Positions 28,385-37,138 of a stretch of 64,000 nucleotides of DNA are shown here, piece by piece. The translations under genes and the position numbers were made by a program. Under the pieces are notes generated by a model. That model was given only the letters and a program-made list of their open reading frames with translations, had not been told where the DNA came from and ran no database searches. Every line of letters begins with the position of its first letter. The stretch's first letter is position 1. This stretch comes from Roseobacter fucihabitans (lineage in GTDB: Bacteria; Pseudomonadota; Alphaproteobacteria; Rhodobacterales; Rhodobacteraceae), in contig NZ_CP143423.1 of the NCBI RefSeq assembly GCF_014337925.2, forward strand, positions 1-64,000, given 5' to 3'.

Positions 28385-29210
28385 TTGTGTCGCAAACTTT
28401 GTCGTGAGGCGAGATGGGGCCTCGCTAGGATACAATTATCCAGCGAGCTCGGCAAACTGTTCGAAGCCGGACAACCCTGGTCGGTCGAATTGTCCTTTGC
28501 GGATCATGTGGGCGACTTCGATGCCCGCCAGAGTGGACGCGGCTGAATTGAACGATTTGAAGGTCTGCATAGGGCGGGTGATCTTTTTTATGAAACGGTG
28601 GTCCTGTTCGATAATATTATTGAGATATTTCACCTGCAGAATCTCGATCAGCCAACACCAGTTATGCATCACCAGCAGGCAATTCATGTTGAACAGACCG
28701 ACCGCGTTTGATCCGCTCTTGTCGATAAAAACCTTGTCCGGCCAGCCGTTACTGGCGATCACCTTGGCGAAGAATGCGGTTGCTGCCGCCTCATCACGTC
28801 GCTCGGACAGCATGAAATCAAGGGTATTGCCGTATTTGTCTATCGCTCGATAGAGATATGTCCACTGGCCTTTGACCTTGATATAGGTTTCGTCCATCCG
28901 CCAAGATCGACCGGTCGACGCCTTCTGACAACGCGCCTCACCGGCAACGGCGACAGAATATTTCTCGACCCATCGATTAAGCGTTGCATGATCAACATCG
29001 ACGCCGCACTCGTTCATGATTTCTTCGAGATCCCGATACGATACCGCAAACCGAACGTAGAAATAGACCGCGTATAGGATCACCGATTTCGGAAAATGCG
29101 CGCCTTTGAAACTGATCAATCGTTTAAACCTTGAATGAGATGTCGAAAGGCTGCCCGATGAACGTCACTGCCGAGAAGTGCAACAGGGCTCCAAAAGTTT
29201 GCGACACTAC
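28383..29210 (-). mobile_element. Complete IS6-family insertion sequence
   Basis: An element of about 828 bp with inverted ends GGTTGTGTCGCAAACTTT (left) and AAAGTTTGCGACACTAC (right), carrying a single intact transposase. This is the IS26-like architecture. It is inserted into the Tn3-family tnpA. The region beyond its right end is unrelated to tnpA, and the transposon's outer terminus is missing, as after the adjacent deletions typical of this family. Confidence 0.88.
28436..29119 (-). CDS. IS6-family transposase
   Basis: A 227-residue DDE transposase that performs replicative transposition. The three catalytic acids are visible: Asp in WRMDETYIKVKGQW, Asp in KVFIDKSGSN, and Glu in NNIIEQDHRFIKK. 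Its length and ends (FKGAHFPKSVILYAVYFY … FEQFAELAG) match the family. It appears intact and may be the only active transposase in the region. A truncated copy lies at 7883-8018. Confidence 0.92.
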   Translation of the reverse strand: MISFKGAHFPKSVILYAVYFYVRFAVSYRDLEEIMNECGVDVDHATLNRWVEKYSVAVAGEARCQKASTGRSWRMDETYIKVKGQWTYLYRAIDKYGNTLDFMLSERRDEAAATAFFAKVIASNGWPDKVFIDKSGSNAVGLFNMNCLLVMHNWCWLIEILQVKYLNNIIEQDHRFIKKITRPMQTFKSFNSAASTLAGIEVAHMIRKGQFDRPGLSGFEQFAELAG

Positions 29211-29342
29211 CCGGGCAGTGCCCATGGCGTGTTTTGCTGTTTACTTTACGAGCCAAGCAAACTTTCTCTTGACGCTCAAGTTGTATTCGTTCGAGCATTG
29301 GACCTCATAACGTCAAAAAGTGAAGACGAATTGGAGGATACT

Positions 29343-30656
29343 ATGAAAAAGCAGCTTTTATCAGCTGTCGTGGCACTCAGCGTGATGACGACAGCATCCG
29401 CTGCATGGTCAGACGGACACCAAGGAGCGATGGACGTACCCAAAATCACTTCATCGGTTGTCTTGGAGGGGCGGGAAGCTCCTTGGGACATGGCTTTCTT
29501 GCCGGACGGTACAATGTTCTTCACTGAAAAATGCGGCGGTCTTTCTGTAAGAACGAAAGATGGCACCGTAAATGCTCTGTACGGAATGAAGGATTCCGAG
29601 GGCTTTTCAGATGCCGGTAGTGATCTGTTCTGCGAAGGGCAAGCCGGTATGCTTGGCGTGGTAGCAGATAGGCATTTCGCGAAAAATCGTACCCTGTATG
29701 TCTATTCGAGTTCATCCAAATATCACGGCGATGGCTGCAAGACCAATTTCGAGAGGTGTGACGGCAACATCGTAATGAGGTTCAAGGTCAGCGAAGACCT
29801 GAAAAGCGTGTCTGACAGGACCGATATTGTTACAGATATTCAATATAAGTCGTTTGACTCCGATCAGCCCTTTGGCGGACCGGGGGCCCATAACGGCGGT
29901 AGAATCCGCATTGGACCCGGCGGCTATCTCTGGGTCGCTGGTGGTGATCGTCACAGAGGGATTTGTCCGCAGGACGGAACACTCCTTTGTGGCAAAGTTC
30001 TTAGGATCGATGCGGATGGAAATGCTCACCCGGACAACAATCCCCCCGAAGGTTTTGACAAGCGCATCTACACTTACGGGCACAGAAACGTTCAAGGGAT
30101 AGATTTCCGCCCAAGCGACGGAAAGGCTTTCACGGCAGAGCATGGCCCGTGGCATAACGACGAAATCACAGCACTTGTAAACGGTGGTAACGCCGGATGG
30201 GATCCCGCTCAGAACACAGGTGGCAGAGGTGAGTGCCCGGATCAGTACTGTGGTTATGAGCCGAACCAGCTGGACGCTGTTGACCCAGCGATACGTGCTG
30301 CGTACACGCCAATGAGTGACACGCGTTTTGATGACTTGATGCCAGCCACTTGGAACAACAATGGGTACTCTCAAGGCACTGGTTCCGCCGCCTTTCTCAG
30401 AGGCGAGAATTGGGGCATCTACGAGGGCCGCTTGGCAGTCGGCATTATGGGTATCGCTTTTGGGGATACGCCAGCAGGCTCAAGAATTGACCTGATCAGC
30501 ATTACGCCTGACGGCTTGGGTATTAATGGAATCACTCGGATGCCTCTCGGGTTTTCGGCGAGATTCCGTGGTCTCGTGATGGGGCCGGACAATGCGTTAT
30601 ACGTCGCCACTGACGAGGGCGAAATCTACAAAGTAACAGCAGAAAGCATGAAGTAG
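29343..30656 (+). CDS. Secreted PQQ-dependent aldose/sorbosone dehydrogenase-like protein
   Basis: A 437-residue precursor with a signal peptide (1-23, ending TASAAWSDG). It resembles the beta-propeller soluble aldose sugar dehydrogenases that use PQQ and calcium in the periplasm: APWDMAFLPDGTMFFTEK, GQAGMLGVV, YTYGHRNVQGIDFRP, EHGPWHNDEIT and YVATDEGEIYKV. Four to six cysteines are a little unusual. ATG 29343 is chosen for its TTGGAGGA ribosome site; longer upstream frames run into the IS6 end. The gene lies 133 bp from the IS6 terminus, so its native upstream neighbour may be lost. Confidence 0.85.
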   Translation: MKKQLLSAVVALSVMTTASAAWSDGHQGAMDVPKITSSVVLEGREAPWDMAFLPDGTMFFTEKCGGLSVRTKDGTVNALYGMKDSEGFSDAGSDLFCEGQAGMLGVVADRHFAKNRTLYVYSSSSKYHGDGCKTNFERCDGNIVMRFKVSEDLKSVSDRTDIVTDIQYKSFDSDQPFGGPGAHNGGRIRIGPGGYLWVAGGDRHRGICPQDGTLLCGKVLRIDADGNAHPDNNPPEGFDKRIYTYGHRNVQGIDFRPSDGKAFTAEHGPWHNDEITALVNGGNAGWDPAQNTGGRGECPDQYCGYEPNQLDAVDPAIRAAYTPMSDTRFDDLMPATWNNNGYSQGTGSAAFLRGENWGIYEGRLAVGIMGIAFGDTPAGSRIDLISITPDGLGINGITRMPLGFSARFRGLVMGPDNALYVATDEGEIYKVTAESMK

Positions 30657-30672
30657 TTTTTCAAAAGAGACT

Positions 30673-30703
30673 CCGCGCTATGGAAGTGGCGCGGGTGTTT
30701 TGT
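30673..30703. terminator. Stem-loop between convergent genes
   Basis: CCGCGC (30673-30678) pairs with GCGCGG (30689-30694), followed by GTGTTTTG. It lies between two convergent genes, 17 bp after the dehydrogenase stop, and may serve both. Confidence 0.55.
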
Positions 30704-30745
30704 TGAATGTTTTGGACGAAATGACGCCGTTAGAATACGCCCAAA

Positions 30746-31135
30746 TCAATTGCCCGCGAACAGGGTGTCGGGCAACTCGTAGCGCTGACCGTCAACATGA
30801 ATCACGTGGATACCGTACTTGAGGCTCCAATCGGCATTGGTGCCGACACCGGACATTGTTACGCTTGCCTTCAGGAATTTACTACCTTCGAATAAGAGTC
30901 CCCGCTCGAAGCCATTCGCGAAAACCACCGTCACCGTGGTTTTCCCTTTCTCATCCCGTTTGATGCGGTAGCTGCATTGACCAAGCGACTCGCCACGTTC
31001 CTGGGCGCACGCAATTGATTTCGGCGTGTTGTTGTCAGCCGAAGACATCGGTGATTTATCTTGTTGTTCGGCGGACGCCTCCACCGTGCCAAGCAAAACG
31101 ACAGCACATATACAACTCAGGATTGGCGTCTTCAT
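30746..31135 (-). CDS. Small secreted hypothetical protein
   Basis: A 129-residue precursor with a clear signal peptide (1-22, VEASA cleavage). The mature part has two cysteines (IACAQ and LGQCSY) and a beta-rich tail (TTVTVVFANGFERGLLF … YELPDTLF). Family not recognised. It is convergent with the PQQ-type dehydrogenase gene. Two cysteines suggest one disulfide in the periplasm. No function is proposed. Confidence 0.65.
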   Translation of the reverse strand: MKTPILSCICAVVLLGTVEASAEQQDKSPMSSADNNTPKSIACAQERGESLGQCSYRIKRDEKGKTTVTVVFANGFERGLLFEGSKFLKASVTMSGVGTNADWSLKYGIHVIHVDGQRYELPDTLFAGN

Positions 31136-31309
31136 TTCAACTTGTCCCCGTAACTCACTTTTGAAGTTCAGGTTTCGTGCAATGCGTCACCGTCCCGGTC
31201 AATCATAGCAACTCGCCAAACTACTCTTCCCTGATCCTTGGTTCGTCGGGGAGCAGGATGCGCTGTTTGATACTCTTTGCACAAGGAACATTCAAATTTG
31301 ATCAGTAAG

Positions 31310-31655
31310 CGGTGCGGCGAAACCAGCTTCCTGAAGGCACCCCAAGGGGCAATCTTTCCACCCACAAAAGCCCCCGCGCAGCGCAGGCGTTAAGAAAGCG
31401 CGGCTGCTGGTTCCTGTTCTTGCCCGCCCTACTCCCGCGACCTCAACCCCACCTCTCGCGACATTGCTGCGCAATACCCTGCCGGGCAATGATCGAGATG
31501 GCTTTCTCAAAGCTCAAAGCCCATCTGAGACGGATCGGACCAAAAACGTTTGATACAAACTTCCAGGCCCTCGGCGACATTTGTGATCTGTTTGATCCAA
31601 GCGAATGCTGGAACCTCCTCAAAGCTGCCGGATATGCCTCAGATTAAATGCAAAA
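31310..31655 (+). pseudogene. IS630-family transposase, C-terminal fragment
   Basis: The plus strand reads LSTHKSPRAAQALRKRGCWFLFL and then, in another frame, the conserved tail IEMAFSKLKAHLRRIGPKTF to LLKAAGYASD and stop. The catalytic region PYSPDLNPIE is disrupted by a one-base frameshift and by the 41-bp palindromic insertion at 31450-31490. The upstream two thirds of the gene are missing. Confidence 0.8.
31450..31490 (+). repeat. Miniature palindromic insertion 10 (41 bp) in IS630 fragment
   Basis: On the plus strand it reads CACCTCTCGCGAC, stem ATTGC-TGC-GCAAT, then ACCCTGCCGGGCAAT. Removing it rejoins CTCAACCC with GATCGAGATG and restores NPIEMAF. Same orientation as the transposase. 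Confidence 0.9.
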
Positions 31656-31674
31656 TGCTTTAATCGCGCTCACA

Positions 31675-32013
31675 GTGCGAGAACATTGATCAGCTTGCGC
31701 ACCTGTCGCCGCCAGTCATTGCGACACTGGCAAACAGTCCCTCAAACCGCAAACCCGACAGTCTGGTGTTTCAGTACGCCTCTGCTGAAAGTGTGGGACA
31801 GGTCTGAACAATGTTATTGAGCGTGCAGGTATCGAAAAGCTGTCACCCCACTGTTGTCGCCACGGCTTTGCTACCTCAATGTTGCAAGCTGGGATAGACC
31901 CCAAGACTGTTGCGTTGCGGGGTGGCTGGAAAGATGTTGGAACAGTCATGAAGTTCTATGCCCATGCGATGGATGATCCGACCGTCACAGATGCGCTTTT
32001 TGGCACAAAATAG
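31675..32013 (+). pseudogene. Tyrosine recombinase (phage integrase family), C-terminal remnant
   Basis: In one frame the sequence reads ENIDQLAHLSPPVIATLANS … LVFQYASAESVGQ. One base later it continues GLNNVIERAGIEKLSPHCCR, HGFATSMLQAGIDPKTVALR and WKDVGTVMKFYAHAMDD to a stop at 32013. The HxxR motif (HCCRHGF) and the tyrosine of FYAHA are catalytic-domain features. The frameshift near 31802 and the missing N-terminus make it inactive. It lies next to serB and probably marks the edge of the accessory region. Confidence 0.82.
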
Positions 32014-32212
32014 ACACAAGACAAAAGCAAGGTGTAACCAAGTATCTGTAAATAAAAGGAAATATAACAATGACTTGGACCCTTTGTTAGGGAACGGTAT
32101 CCCGCCGCCAAACCTATGGCACTTGCGGCTCTGGTACAACGGGAAAAACGGGGCTAGAACGCCGCAAATTCGCTTTTTTGCGACACACCTGCTCCGATCG
32201 GAAACCTGACTT
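32014..32212. other. Intergenic region before serB
   Basis: No gene. AT-rich sequence runs from 32014 to about 32080, then GC-rich sequence up to the serB start. No tRNA-like or attachment-site repeat could be recognised by eye, although an integrase remnant lies just upstream. Confidence 0.4.
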
Positions 32213-33091
32213 ATGTATACTGCCACTCTTCTGTGCGCACCGGCGCTACGAAACCTTGAACCGGCTTTCGTAACCGCGCTGCGCAATGCCTGGGGCGGCG
32301 GAGATGTCATCTGGTTGGCGCCGGATGAGGCGGCTGAGTTTTCACTCGCTCAGATTCGGGGCAACCGCTGGGATGTTTGGCGAGAGGCGCAGAAACGGGG
32401 TGTCGATCTGATCGTGCAACCAACTGAAAACCGTGTCAAAAAAATGCTCCTGGCCGACATGGACAGCACGATGATCCAACAGGAATGCATTGATGAACTG
32501 GCGGATGAGGCCGGTGTCGGTGACAGGGTCAAGGACATCACCGCGCGGGCCATGAATGGGGAGCTGGACTTCGAGGAGGCATTGCGCGCACGCGTCGGTC
32601 TCTTGTGCGGTCTGCCGATCCCAACGATCCGGAAGGTTCTTGAAGAGCGCATCACATATATGCCGGGCGGTGCCGTATTATTGGCTACGATGAAGGCGCA
32701 GGGCTGCTATGCGGCGTTGGTCTCCGGTGGGTTTACGGATTTCACGGCGGCTGTTGCGACCAGGCTCGGCTTTGATGAAAACCGCGCGAATACGCTTGTC
32801 TCAGAGGGGGGCGCTTTGACGGGCGAGGTCGGCACACCGATTTTAGGCAGGCAAGCCAAGGTTGACGCTCTGGTCGAGATCACAACCCGTCTGGGATTGA
32901 CGGAAGCGGATGTGCTTGCGGTCGGGGACGGCGCAAATGATTTGGGCATGTTGGCGCGGGCCGGTACGGGGGTTGCCCTTCATGCCAAACCCTCTGTTGC
33001 GGCGCAATGTGACGTTCGCATCAACCATGGCGACCTCACCGCGCTCCTGTTCCTGCAAGGCTATGCCAGCAGCGATTTTATCACTCCCTGA
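32213..33091 (+). CDS. serB: Phosphoserine phosphatase
   Basis: This is the last step of serine synthesis: dephosphorylation of O-phospho-L-serine. The 292-residue protein has the HAD-family motifs: DMDST with nucleophile Asp82, VSGGFTDF (motif II) near 166, and GDGANDLGM near 241-249. The N-terminal 80 residues form the ACT-like extension common in alphaproteobacterial SerB. It ends 14 bp from the convergent asparaginase gene. It marks the return to housekeeping sequence. Confidence 0.95.
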   Translation: MYTATLLCAPALRNLEPAFVTALRNAWGGGDVIWLAPDEAAEFSLAQIRGNRWDVWREAQKRGVDLIVQPTENRVKKMLLADMDSTMIQQECIDELADEAGVGDRVKDITARAMNGELDFEEALRARVGLLCGLPIPTIRKVLEERITYMPGGAVLLATMKAQGCYAALVSGGFTDFTAAVATRLGFDENRANTLVSEGGALTGEVGTPILGRQAKVDALVEITTRLGLTEADVLAVGDGANDLGMLARAGTGVALHAKPSVAAQCDVRINHGDLTALLFLQGYASSDFITP

Positions 33092-33105
33092 ACGGGCGTA
33101 TATGG

Positions 33106-34098
33106 TCATAACAACGCGGATGCGGCCCTGACCCAGCCGGTTTGCACCTTGCGGCGATTGGTAATGGGTGCGTTGAGCCGCTTGCGCGTTGCCGCATGGT
33201 CGGACTCCAAAACGCCCAGCTTCACAAGAATGGCCGCAATGGCGCATTCCGCGGCGCGTGTCGTGCCATCGGCGATCTTCAGCGCGATCCCCAGTTTCTG
33301 CTCCGGCAGGATCGCGGTGAAAAAACCCTCGGCACCGGTTTTGACCGCAACCTTGCCCTCCATCGCGCGCATCAGTTCGCTACAGGCGCGACCCTCTCCG
33401 GCGACCAGATCGGGATGCAGACGCATCGCCTCATGTAGCCGTGTTTCGGCGCTCCCCGTCGGTGCGGCGGCGAAATGTGCCATGGCGCGCGCAACCCCAT
33501 GCAGGCTGGCGGCGTAATTGGGTGCTGAACACCCATCAATGCCATAGCCGGGCGAAGTTTCCCGCGTCGTCGCCTCGAAGGCCTCAAGGCAGGCGCGCTG
33601 CACCGGATGGTCCGGGTCGATGTATTCGGGACCCGCGTCAAGATGGTGGGACAGGGTCAGGAACCCCGCGTGCTTGCCGGAGCAATTATTATGGCACTGG
33701 CCAGGGGCTCCGTGATCGCAGATCAGCTTTTCGCGCGCTGTTCGATCATCCGGCATCTGTGGCCCGCATCGCAACGCCGCATCGCTCAGCCCAAGCGTGC
33801 CGAGCCAGGCCTCGACCCGGCGAGTGTGAATGGCGGCACCATTGTGGGAGGCACAGGCCAGGGCCAGTTGCTCGGTGCTCAGACCGGCGCGATCCGCAGC
33901 CCCGGACGTGATCAGCGGCAAGGCCTGTATCATCTTGGTGGAACTGCGTGACAGAACGATCTTGTCCGGGTCCCCCCAGGCCTGCACGATCTGGCCGCCC
34001 GCATCACAGATCACCGCATGGCCAGAATGGGCGCTCTCCAGAAAATCGCCGCGCCACATTTCGACCATTGGAGTGGCTTGCGTCATTTTATCCCTCAT
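33106..34098 (-). CDS. L-asparaginase II family (class 3, rhizobial type)
   Basis: A 330-residue enzyme of the family typified by the Rhizobium etli inducible asparaginase, hydrolysing asparagine to aspartate and ammonia. Recognisable motifs are LSRSSTKMIQALPL (serine-lysine pair of the active site, near 50-63), CHNNCSGKHAGFL near 136-148, and GIDGCSAPNYA near 186-196. These are unrelated to the threonine-type E. coli enzymes. An ATG four codons downstream (34086) is an equally possible start. Convergent with serB. Confidence 0.88.
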   Translation of the reverse strand: MRDKMTQATPMVEMWRGDFLESAHSGHAVICDAGGQIVQAWGDPDKIVLSRSSTKMIQALPLITSGAADRAGLSTEQLALACASHNGAAIHTRRVEAWLGTLGLSDAALRCGPQMPDDRTAREKLICDHGAPGQCHNNCSGKHAGFLTLSHHLDAGPEYIDPDHPVQRACLEAFEATTRETSPGYGIDGCSAPNYAASLHGVARAMAHFAAAPTGSAETRLHEAMRLHPDLVAGEGRACSELMRAMEGKVAVKTGAEGFFTAILPEQKLGIALKIADGTTRAAECAIAAILVKLGVLESDHAATRKRLNAPITNRRKVQTGWVRAASALL

Positions 34099-34264
34099 GA
34101 TTTTGGCAAAAACCTGCTAATCGCTCTTTCGTGCATCGCGGATTTTGCGTTACTGTGCCAGTTGTCGAGAAGTTTACCCGGTCCTGCAAGAGAGCGCACC
34201 GAAAAAGGTGCGCCGGGCGGATCGCGGATATATTGAGGCTATGGGCGGCTGGAGGCTGTTAGAT

Positions 34265-34795
34265 ATGCGGATGAATGGAATTTTTATTGGGCTGGTTGCG
34301 GCTTTGGCCTTGTCAGGTGCTGCTGTGCAAGCGCAGGGACAGAGCAGTAACCTGGTCGCGGAAAAGACCGATTGGAGCGTGTTCGAGGATACCAACCCCA
34401 AGGAATGCTGGGGTGTTGCGGTGCCCGACAAGACGGTCAACACCCGCGATGGGCGTGTCGTGGCCGTCACGCGGGGTGATATTTTGCTGATGGTGCTGTT
34501 CCGTCCGGCCGCCAATGCGAAGGCGCAGGTGACGTTCAACGGCGGCTATCCATTCGCCAGCGGGTCCAAGGTCAACCTCAACATCAGCGGTTCGGATTTT
34601 GCATTGTTCACGGATGGCGAATGGGCCTGGCCCGAGAATGAAGCCGAAGACGCAAAGATCGTGGCGGCGATGAAAAAGGGTGCGAATGCCGTGGTGTCGG
34701 GCGTGTCGACACGCGGTACGAAAACCGAAGATACGTTTTCCCTGCTCGGCTTCACCGCAGCCCTTGAAGAGGCCGAAAAGCGCTGCGCCGGTTAA
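34265..34795 (+). CDS. IalB-like secreted protein
   Basis: A 176-residue precursor of the invasion-associated locus B family, which is widespread in alphaproteobacteria with unclear function. It has a signal peptide (1-23, AAVQAQG) and the typical pattern ECWGVAVPDKTVNTRDG near 42-58, then GDILLMVLFRPAANAKAQV and a C-terminal GFTAALEEAEKRC. ATG 34265 is chosen because the signal peptide begins here; an in-frame start at 34145 would add 40 non-conserved residues. Confidence 0.8.
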   Translation: MRMNGIFIGLVAALALSGAAVQAQGQSSNLVAEKTDWSVFEDTNPKECWGVAVPDKTVNTRDGRVVAVTRGDILLMVLFRPAANAKAQVTFNGGYPFASGSKVNLNISGSDFALFTDGEWAWPENEAEDAKIVAAMKKGANAVVSGVSTRGTKTEDTFSLLGFTAALEEAEKRCAG

Positions 34796-34871
34796 TGATC
34801 CGGGTGTTTTCCTTTTGATCCTGGCGCAAACCTCTATATAGGGGCCAATCTTCGCCACGTTAGGAATCGCC

Positions 34872-36056
34872 ATGTCCGCCTCCGCGCCGATTACGCAAGA
34901 CGTCCACACCATGCCGCGCAAATTGCCGGAGGGACCGGTGAACCTTGTCGGGCTCACGCGCTCGGGCATGCGGGATGTTCTGATTGCCGCCGGTACGCCG
35001 GAGAAACAGGCCAAGATGCGCGTCGGGCAGATCTGGCAATGGATCTATCAATGGGGCGTGCGTGATTTCGACCTGATGACGAACCTGTCCAAGGCGTTTC
35101 GTGCCGATCTCAAAGAGCGTTTCGTGATTGAGGTGCCGGAGGTCGTGTCCAAACAGGTCAGCGAGGATGGCACGCGCAAATACCTCGTGCGCATCGCGGG
35201 CGGGCATGAGGTGGAGGTTGTCTATATCCCCGAAGAGGGACGCGGGACTTTATGTGTGTCTTCGCAGGTGGGCTGCACCCTGACCTGTTCGTTTTGTCAT
35301 ACCGGCACGCAGAAGTTGGTGCGCAACCTGACCGCCGGTGAAATCGTCGGCCAGATCATGATGGCACGCGACGATCTGGATGAATGGCCCGAGACGGGGA
35401 CACGTACCTATGAAGCGCGGTTGCTGAGCAATATCGTGCTGATGGGCATGGGCGAGCCGCTTTATAATTTCGAAAACGTGCGCGATGCGATGAAGATCGC
35501 GATGGACCCTGAGGGTATCCAGTTGAGCCGTCGCCGTATCACCCTGAGCACATCCGGTGTTGTGCCCGAGATTGCGCGCACGGCGCAAGAGATCGGTTGC
35601 CAGCTTGCCATCAGTTTCCATGCCACCACCGATGAGGTGCGCGACAAGCTGGTGCCAATCAACAAGAAATGGAATTTGGAGGTGCTGCTGGAAGCGCTGC
35701 GCAGCTATCCCAAAGTGTCCAATTCCGAGCGGATTACCTTTGAATATGTGATGCTGAAAGGGGTGAATGACAGTGACGCAGACGCGCATCGGCTGATCAA
35801 ACTGATCGAGGGCATCCCGGCCAAGATCAACCTGATCCCGTTTAATGAGTGGCCCGGCGCGCCCTATGAACGCTCCTCCAACAACCGCATCCGTGCTTTT
35901 GCGGACATCGTTTATAATGCGGGCTACGCCTCGCCCGTGCGCACGCCGCGCGGTGAGGACATCATGGCGGCCTGTGGCCAGTTAAAATCCGCAACCGAGC
36001 GCGCGCGCAAGTCCCGCCGCCAGATCGAGGCAGACGCGGGTATGACGGGCGCCTAA
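34872..36056 (+). CDS. rlmN: 23S rRNA/tRNA adenine-C2 methyltransferase RlmN
   Basis: A radical-SAM enzyme that methylates C2 of A2503 in 23S rRNA and A37 in some tRNAs. The 394-residue protein has the iron-sulfur ligands Cys135, Cys139 and Cys142 in CTLTCSFC. The methyl-carrying cysteine is probably Cys368 in MAACGQL. Other motifs are [13 protein letters not shown] and [13 protein letters not shown]-like [17 protein letters not shown]. The next gene starts on its last base, so the two are coupled. Confidence 0.96.
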   Translation: MSASAPITQDVHTMPRKLPEGPVNLVGLTRSGMRDVLIAAGTPEKQAKMRVGQIWQWIYQWGVRDFDLMTNLSKAFRADLKERFVIEVPEVVSKQVSEDGTRKYLVRIAGGHEVEVVYIPEEGRGTLCVSSQVGCTLTCSFCHTGTQKLVRNLTAGEIVGQIMMARDDLDEWPETGTRTYEARLLSNIVLMGMGEPLYNFENVRDAMKIAMDPEGIQLSRRRITLSTSGVVPEIARTAQEIGCQLAISFHATTDEVRDKLVPINKKWNLEVLLEALRSYPKVSNSERITFEYVMLKGVNDSDADAHRLIKLIEGIPAKINLIPFNEWPGAPYERSSNNRIRAFADIVYNAGYASPVRTPRGEDIMAACGQLKSATERARKSRRQIEADAGMTGA

Positions 36057-36787
36057 TGCGGCGCAGGGACGCCTTGGTCATTGGTGGTATTTTCGCGGTC
36101 GCCATTGCCATTCCACCTTTTTTGCGGCGGCGTGAGCAGGCGTTTGAGTTTTCCGACCTGCCCGGAATGCCGGGATTTCGCCGGTTAGAGCGCGGCAACA
36201 TCAGCGGTGCACCGGATTTTTTCACCGGACTGCAAACGCCACAGGAAATCGCTGCAAACGGGCGGTTGCCGCAGAACCTGTGTCGCGCCGTTTTTCCAGA
36301 AAAAGCGATGCCGGGGCGCGTTCCGGTTGCGGTTTTCAGCGATTATTATTGCCCCTATTGCGCCGTTTTGGACAAGCGATTGGCCGATTTGGAGGCCGGG
36401 GGCGCTTTGATTGATCTTAGATTTCACGAGCTGCCGCTCCTCGGGGAGCGGTCGCGTTGGGCCGCGCGCGTGGCCTTGGCCGCCAGCACGCAGCATGATC
36501 ACAAGGCAATTCACCTCGATATGATGCAGCGCATCCTGCGCCCTGCGATAGCCGGTGTCAGGGACGTTGCGGACCGTTTCGACCTCGATGCGCAGCGCAT
36601 CATGAAGGAGGCGCGAAGCGGGGCAATGGATTTGCGGATCGAGGATGCCTTGGCGCTCGGACGCGCTTTGGGTATTCCCGGCACACCCGGTGCGATGATC
36701 GGGCGTACGCTTGTTATCGGCGCGCTGCCCGAACGCGATTTGAGCCACCTCATTGATCTGGAAGCGGGCGCTCCAAGTTGCGCCTGA
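36056..36787 (+). CDS. DsbA-like thiol-disulfide oxidoreductase
   Basis: A 243-residue periplasmic thioredoxin-fold protein. An N-terminal hydrophobic segment (about 6-23) anchors or exports it. The redox motif CPYC lies at 99-102 within SDYYCPYCAVLDKRL. The cis-proline loop is GIPGTPGAMIG near 205-215. It resembles the Com1/BdbD-type oxidases that form disulfides in exported proteins. Its start overlaps the rlmN stop. It is convergent with the small membrane gene at 36808. Confidence 0.85.
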   Translation: MRRRDALVIGGIFAVAIAIPPFLRRREQAFEFSDLPGMPGFRRLERGNISGAPDFFTGLQTPQEIAANGRLPQNLCRAVFPEKAMPGRVPVAVFSDYYCPYCAVLDKRLADLEAGGALIDLRFHELPLLGERSRWAARVALAASTQHDHKAIHLDMMQRILRPAIAGVRDVADRFDLDAQRIMKEARSGAMDLRIEDALALGRALGIPGTPGAMIGRTLVIGALPERDLSHLIDLEAGAPSCA

Positions 36788-36807
36788 TCCAGCCTATCGG
36801 AGGGTTG

Positions 36808-37137
36808 CTAGCGTGTTTGCTTTACCGCCATGCCCTGCGCCATGCCCTGCATGAAGGCCGCTGCGATGGGCGGCATCGCTTCTTGTTTGGCTGCGCTGTC
36901 ATCTGATGAGCGGGGTTTGTTCGGCGCTCCTGCCAGCCACGTGATGATCAGACCCGTACCGAAGAAGCCGCCCCCCATGATGGCGCAGGCGGTGATTGGA
37001 TCGGTCTGGGTCAGCAGGAGCATAAAGACCGATGCGCTCAGGAAACCAAGGCCGACGAGTGCCAGGACCGCGCCAATACCACCCAGCGCGAAACGCTGAG
37101 CGGTTTGACGGATCCGATGTTGCAGGCGATCCAACAT
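36808..37137 (-). CDS. Phage-holin-like small membrane protein (holin superfamily 6 type)
   Basis: A 109-residue protein with two strong membrane helices (about 17-43 and 48-67) and a charged tail ending GMAQGMAVKQTR. This layout matches the Phage_holin_3_6 type proteins that often sit beside DUF883 membrane anchors in alphaproteobacteria; a true holin role is doubtful. It starts 1 bp after the stop of the DUF883-like gene, so the two form an operon, probably linked to envelope stress. Confidence 0.65.
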   Translation of the reverse strand: MLDRLQHRIRQTAQRFALGGIGAVLALVGLGFLSASVFMLLLTQTDPITACAIMGGGFFGTGLIITWLAGAPNKPRSSDDSAAKQEAMPPIAAAFMQGMAQGMAVKQTR

Positions 37138-37138
37138 G

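Noticed and set aside
29195-29235. GCGACACTACCCGGGCAGTGCC as an eleventh palindromic element
   Set aside because: It shares only the short GGGCAGT string; the CCCCTCTC end and the hairpin are missing, and most of it is the IS6 terminus.
7786-31490. CRISPR array as explanation of the repeated palindromes
   Set aside because: Copies are dispersed over 24 kb in both orientations with no regular spacers and no cas genes; each sits inside a transposase.
7786-31490. Programmed translational bypassing or splicing of the small insertions
   Set aside because: Six copies lie in the transposase orientation and four in the opposite one, so one RNA-level removal mechanism is unlikely. The host genes carry other lesions as well.
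36808-37137. Prophage remnant suggested by the holin-like gene
   Set aside because: No other phage gene is nearby; this small membrane protein pairs with a DUF883-type gene, a common housekeeping arrangement.
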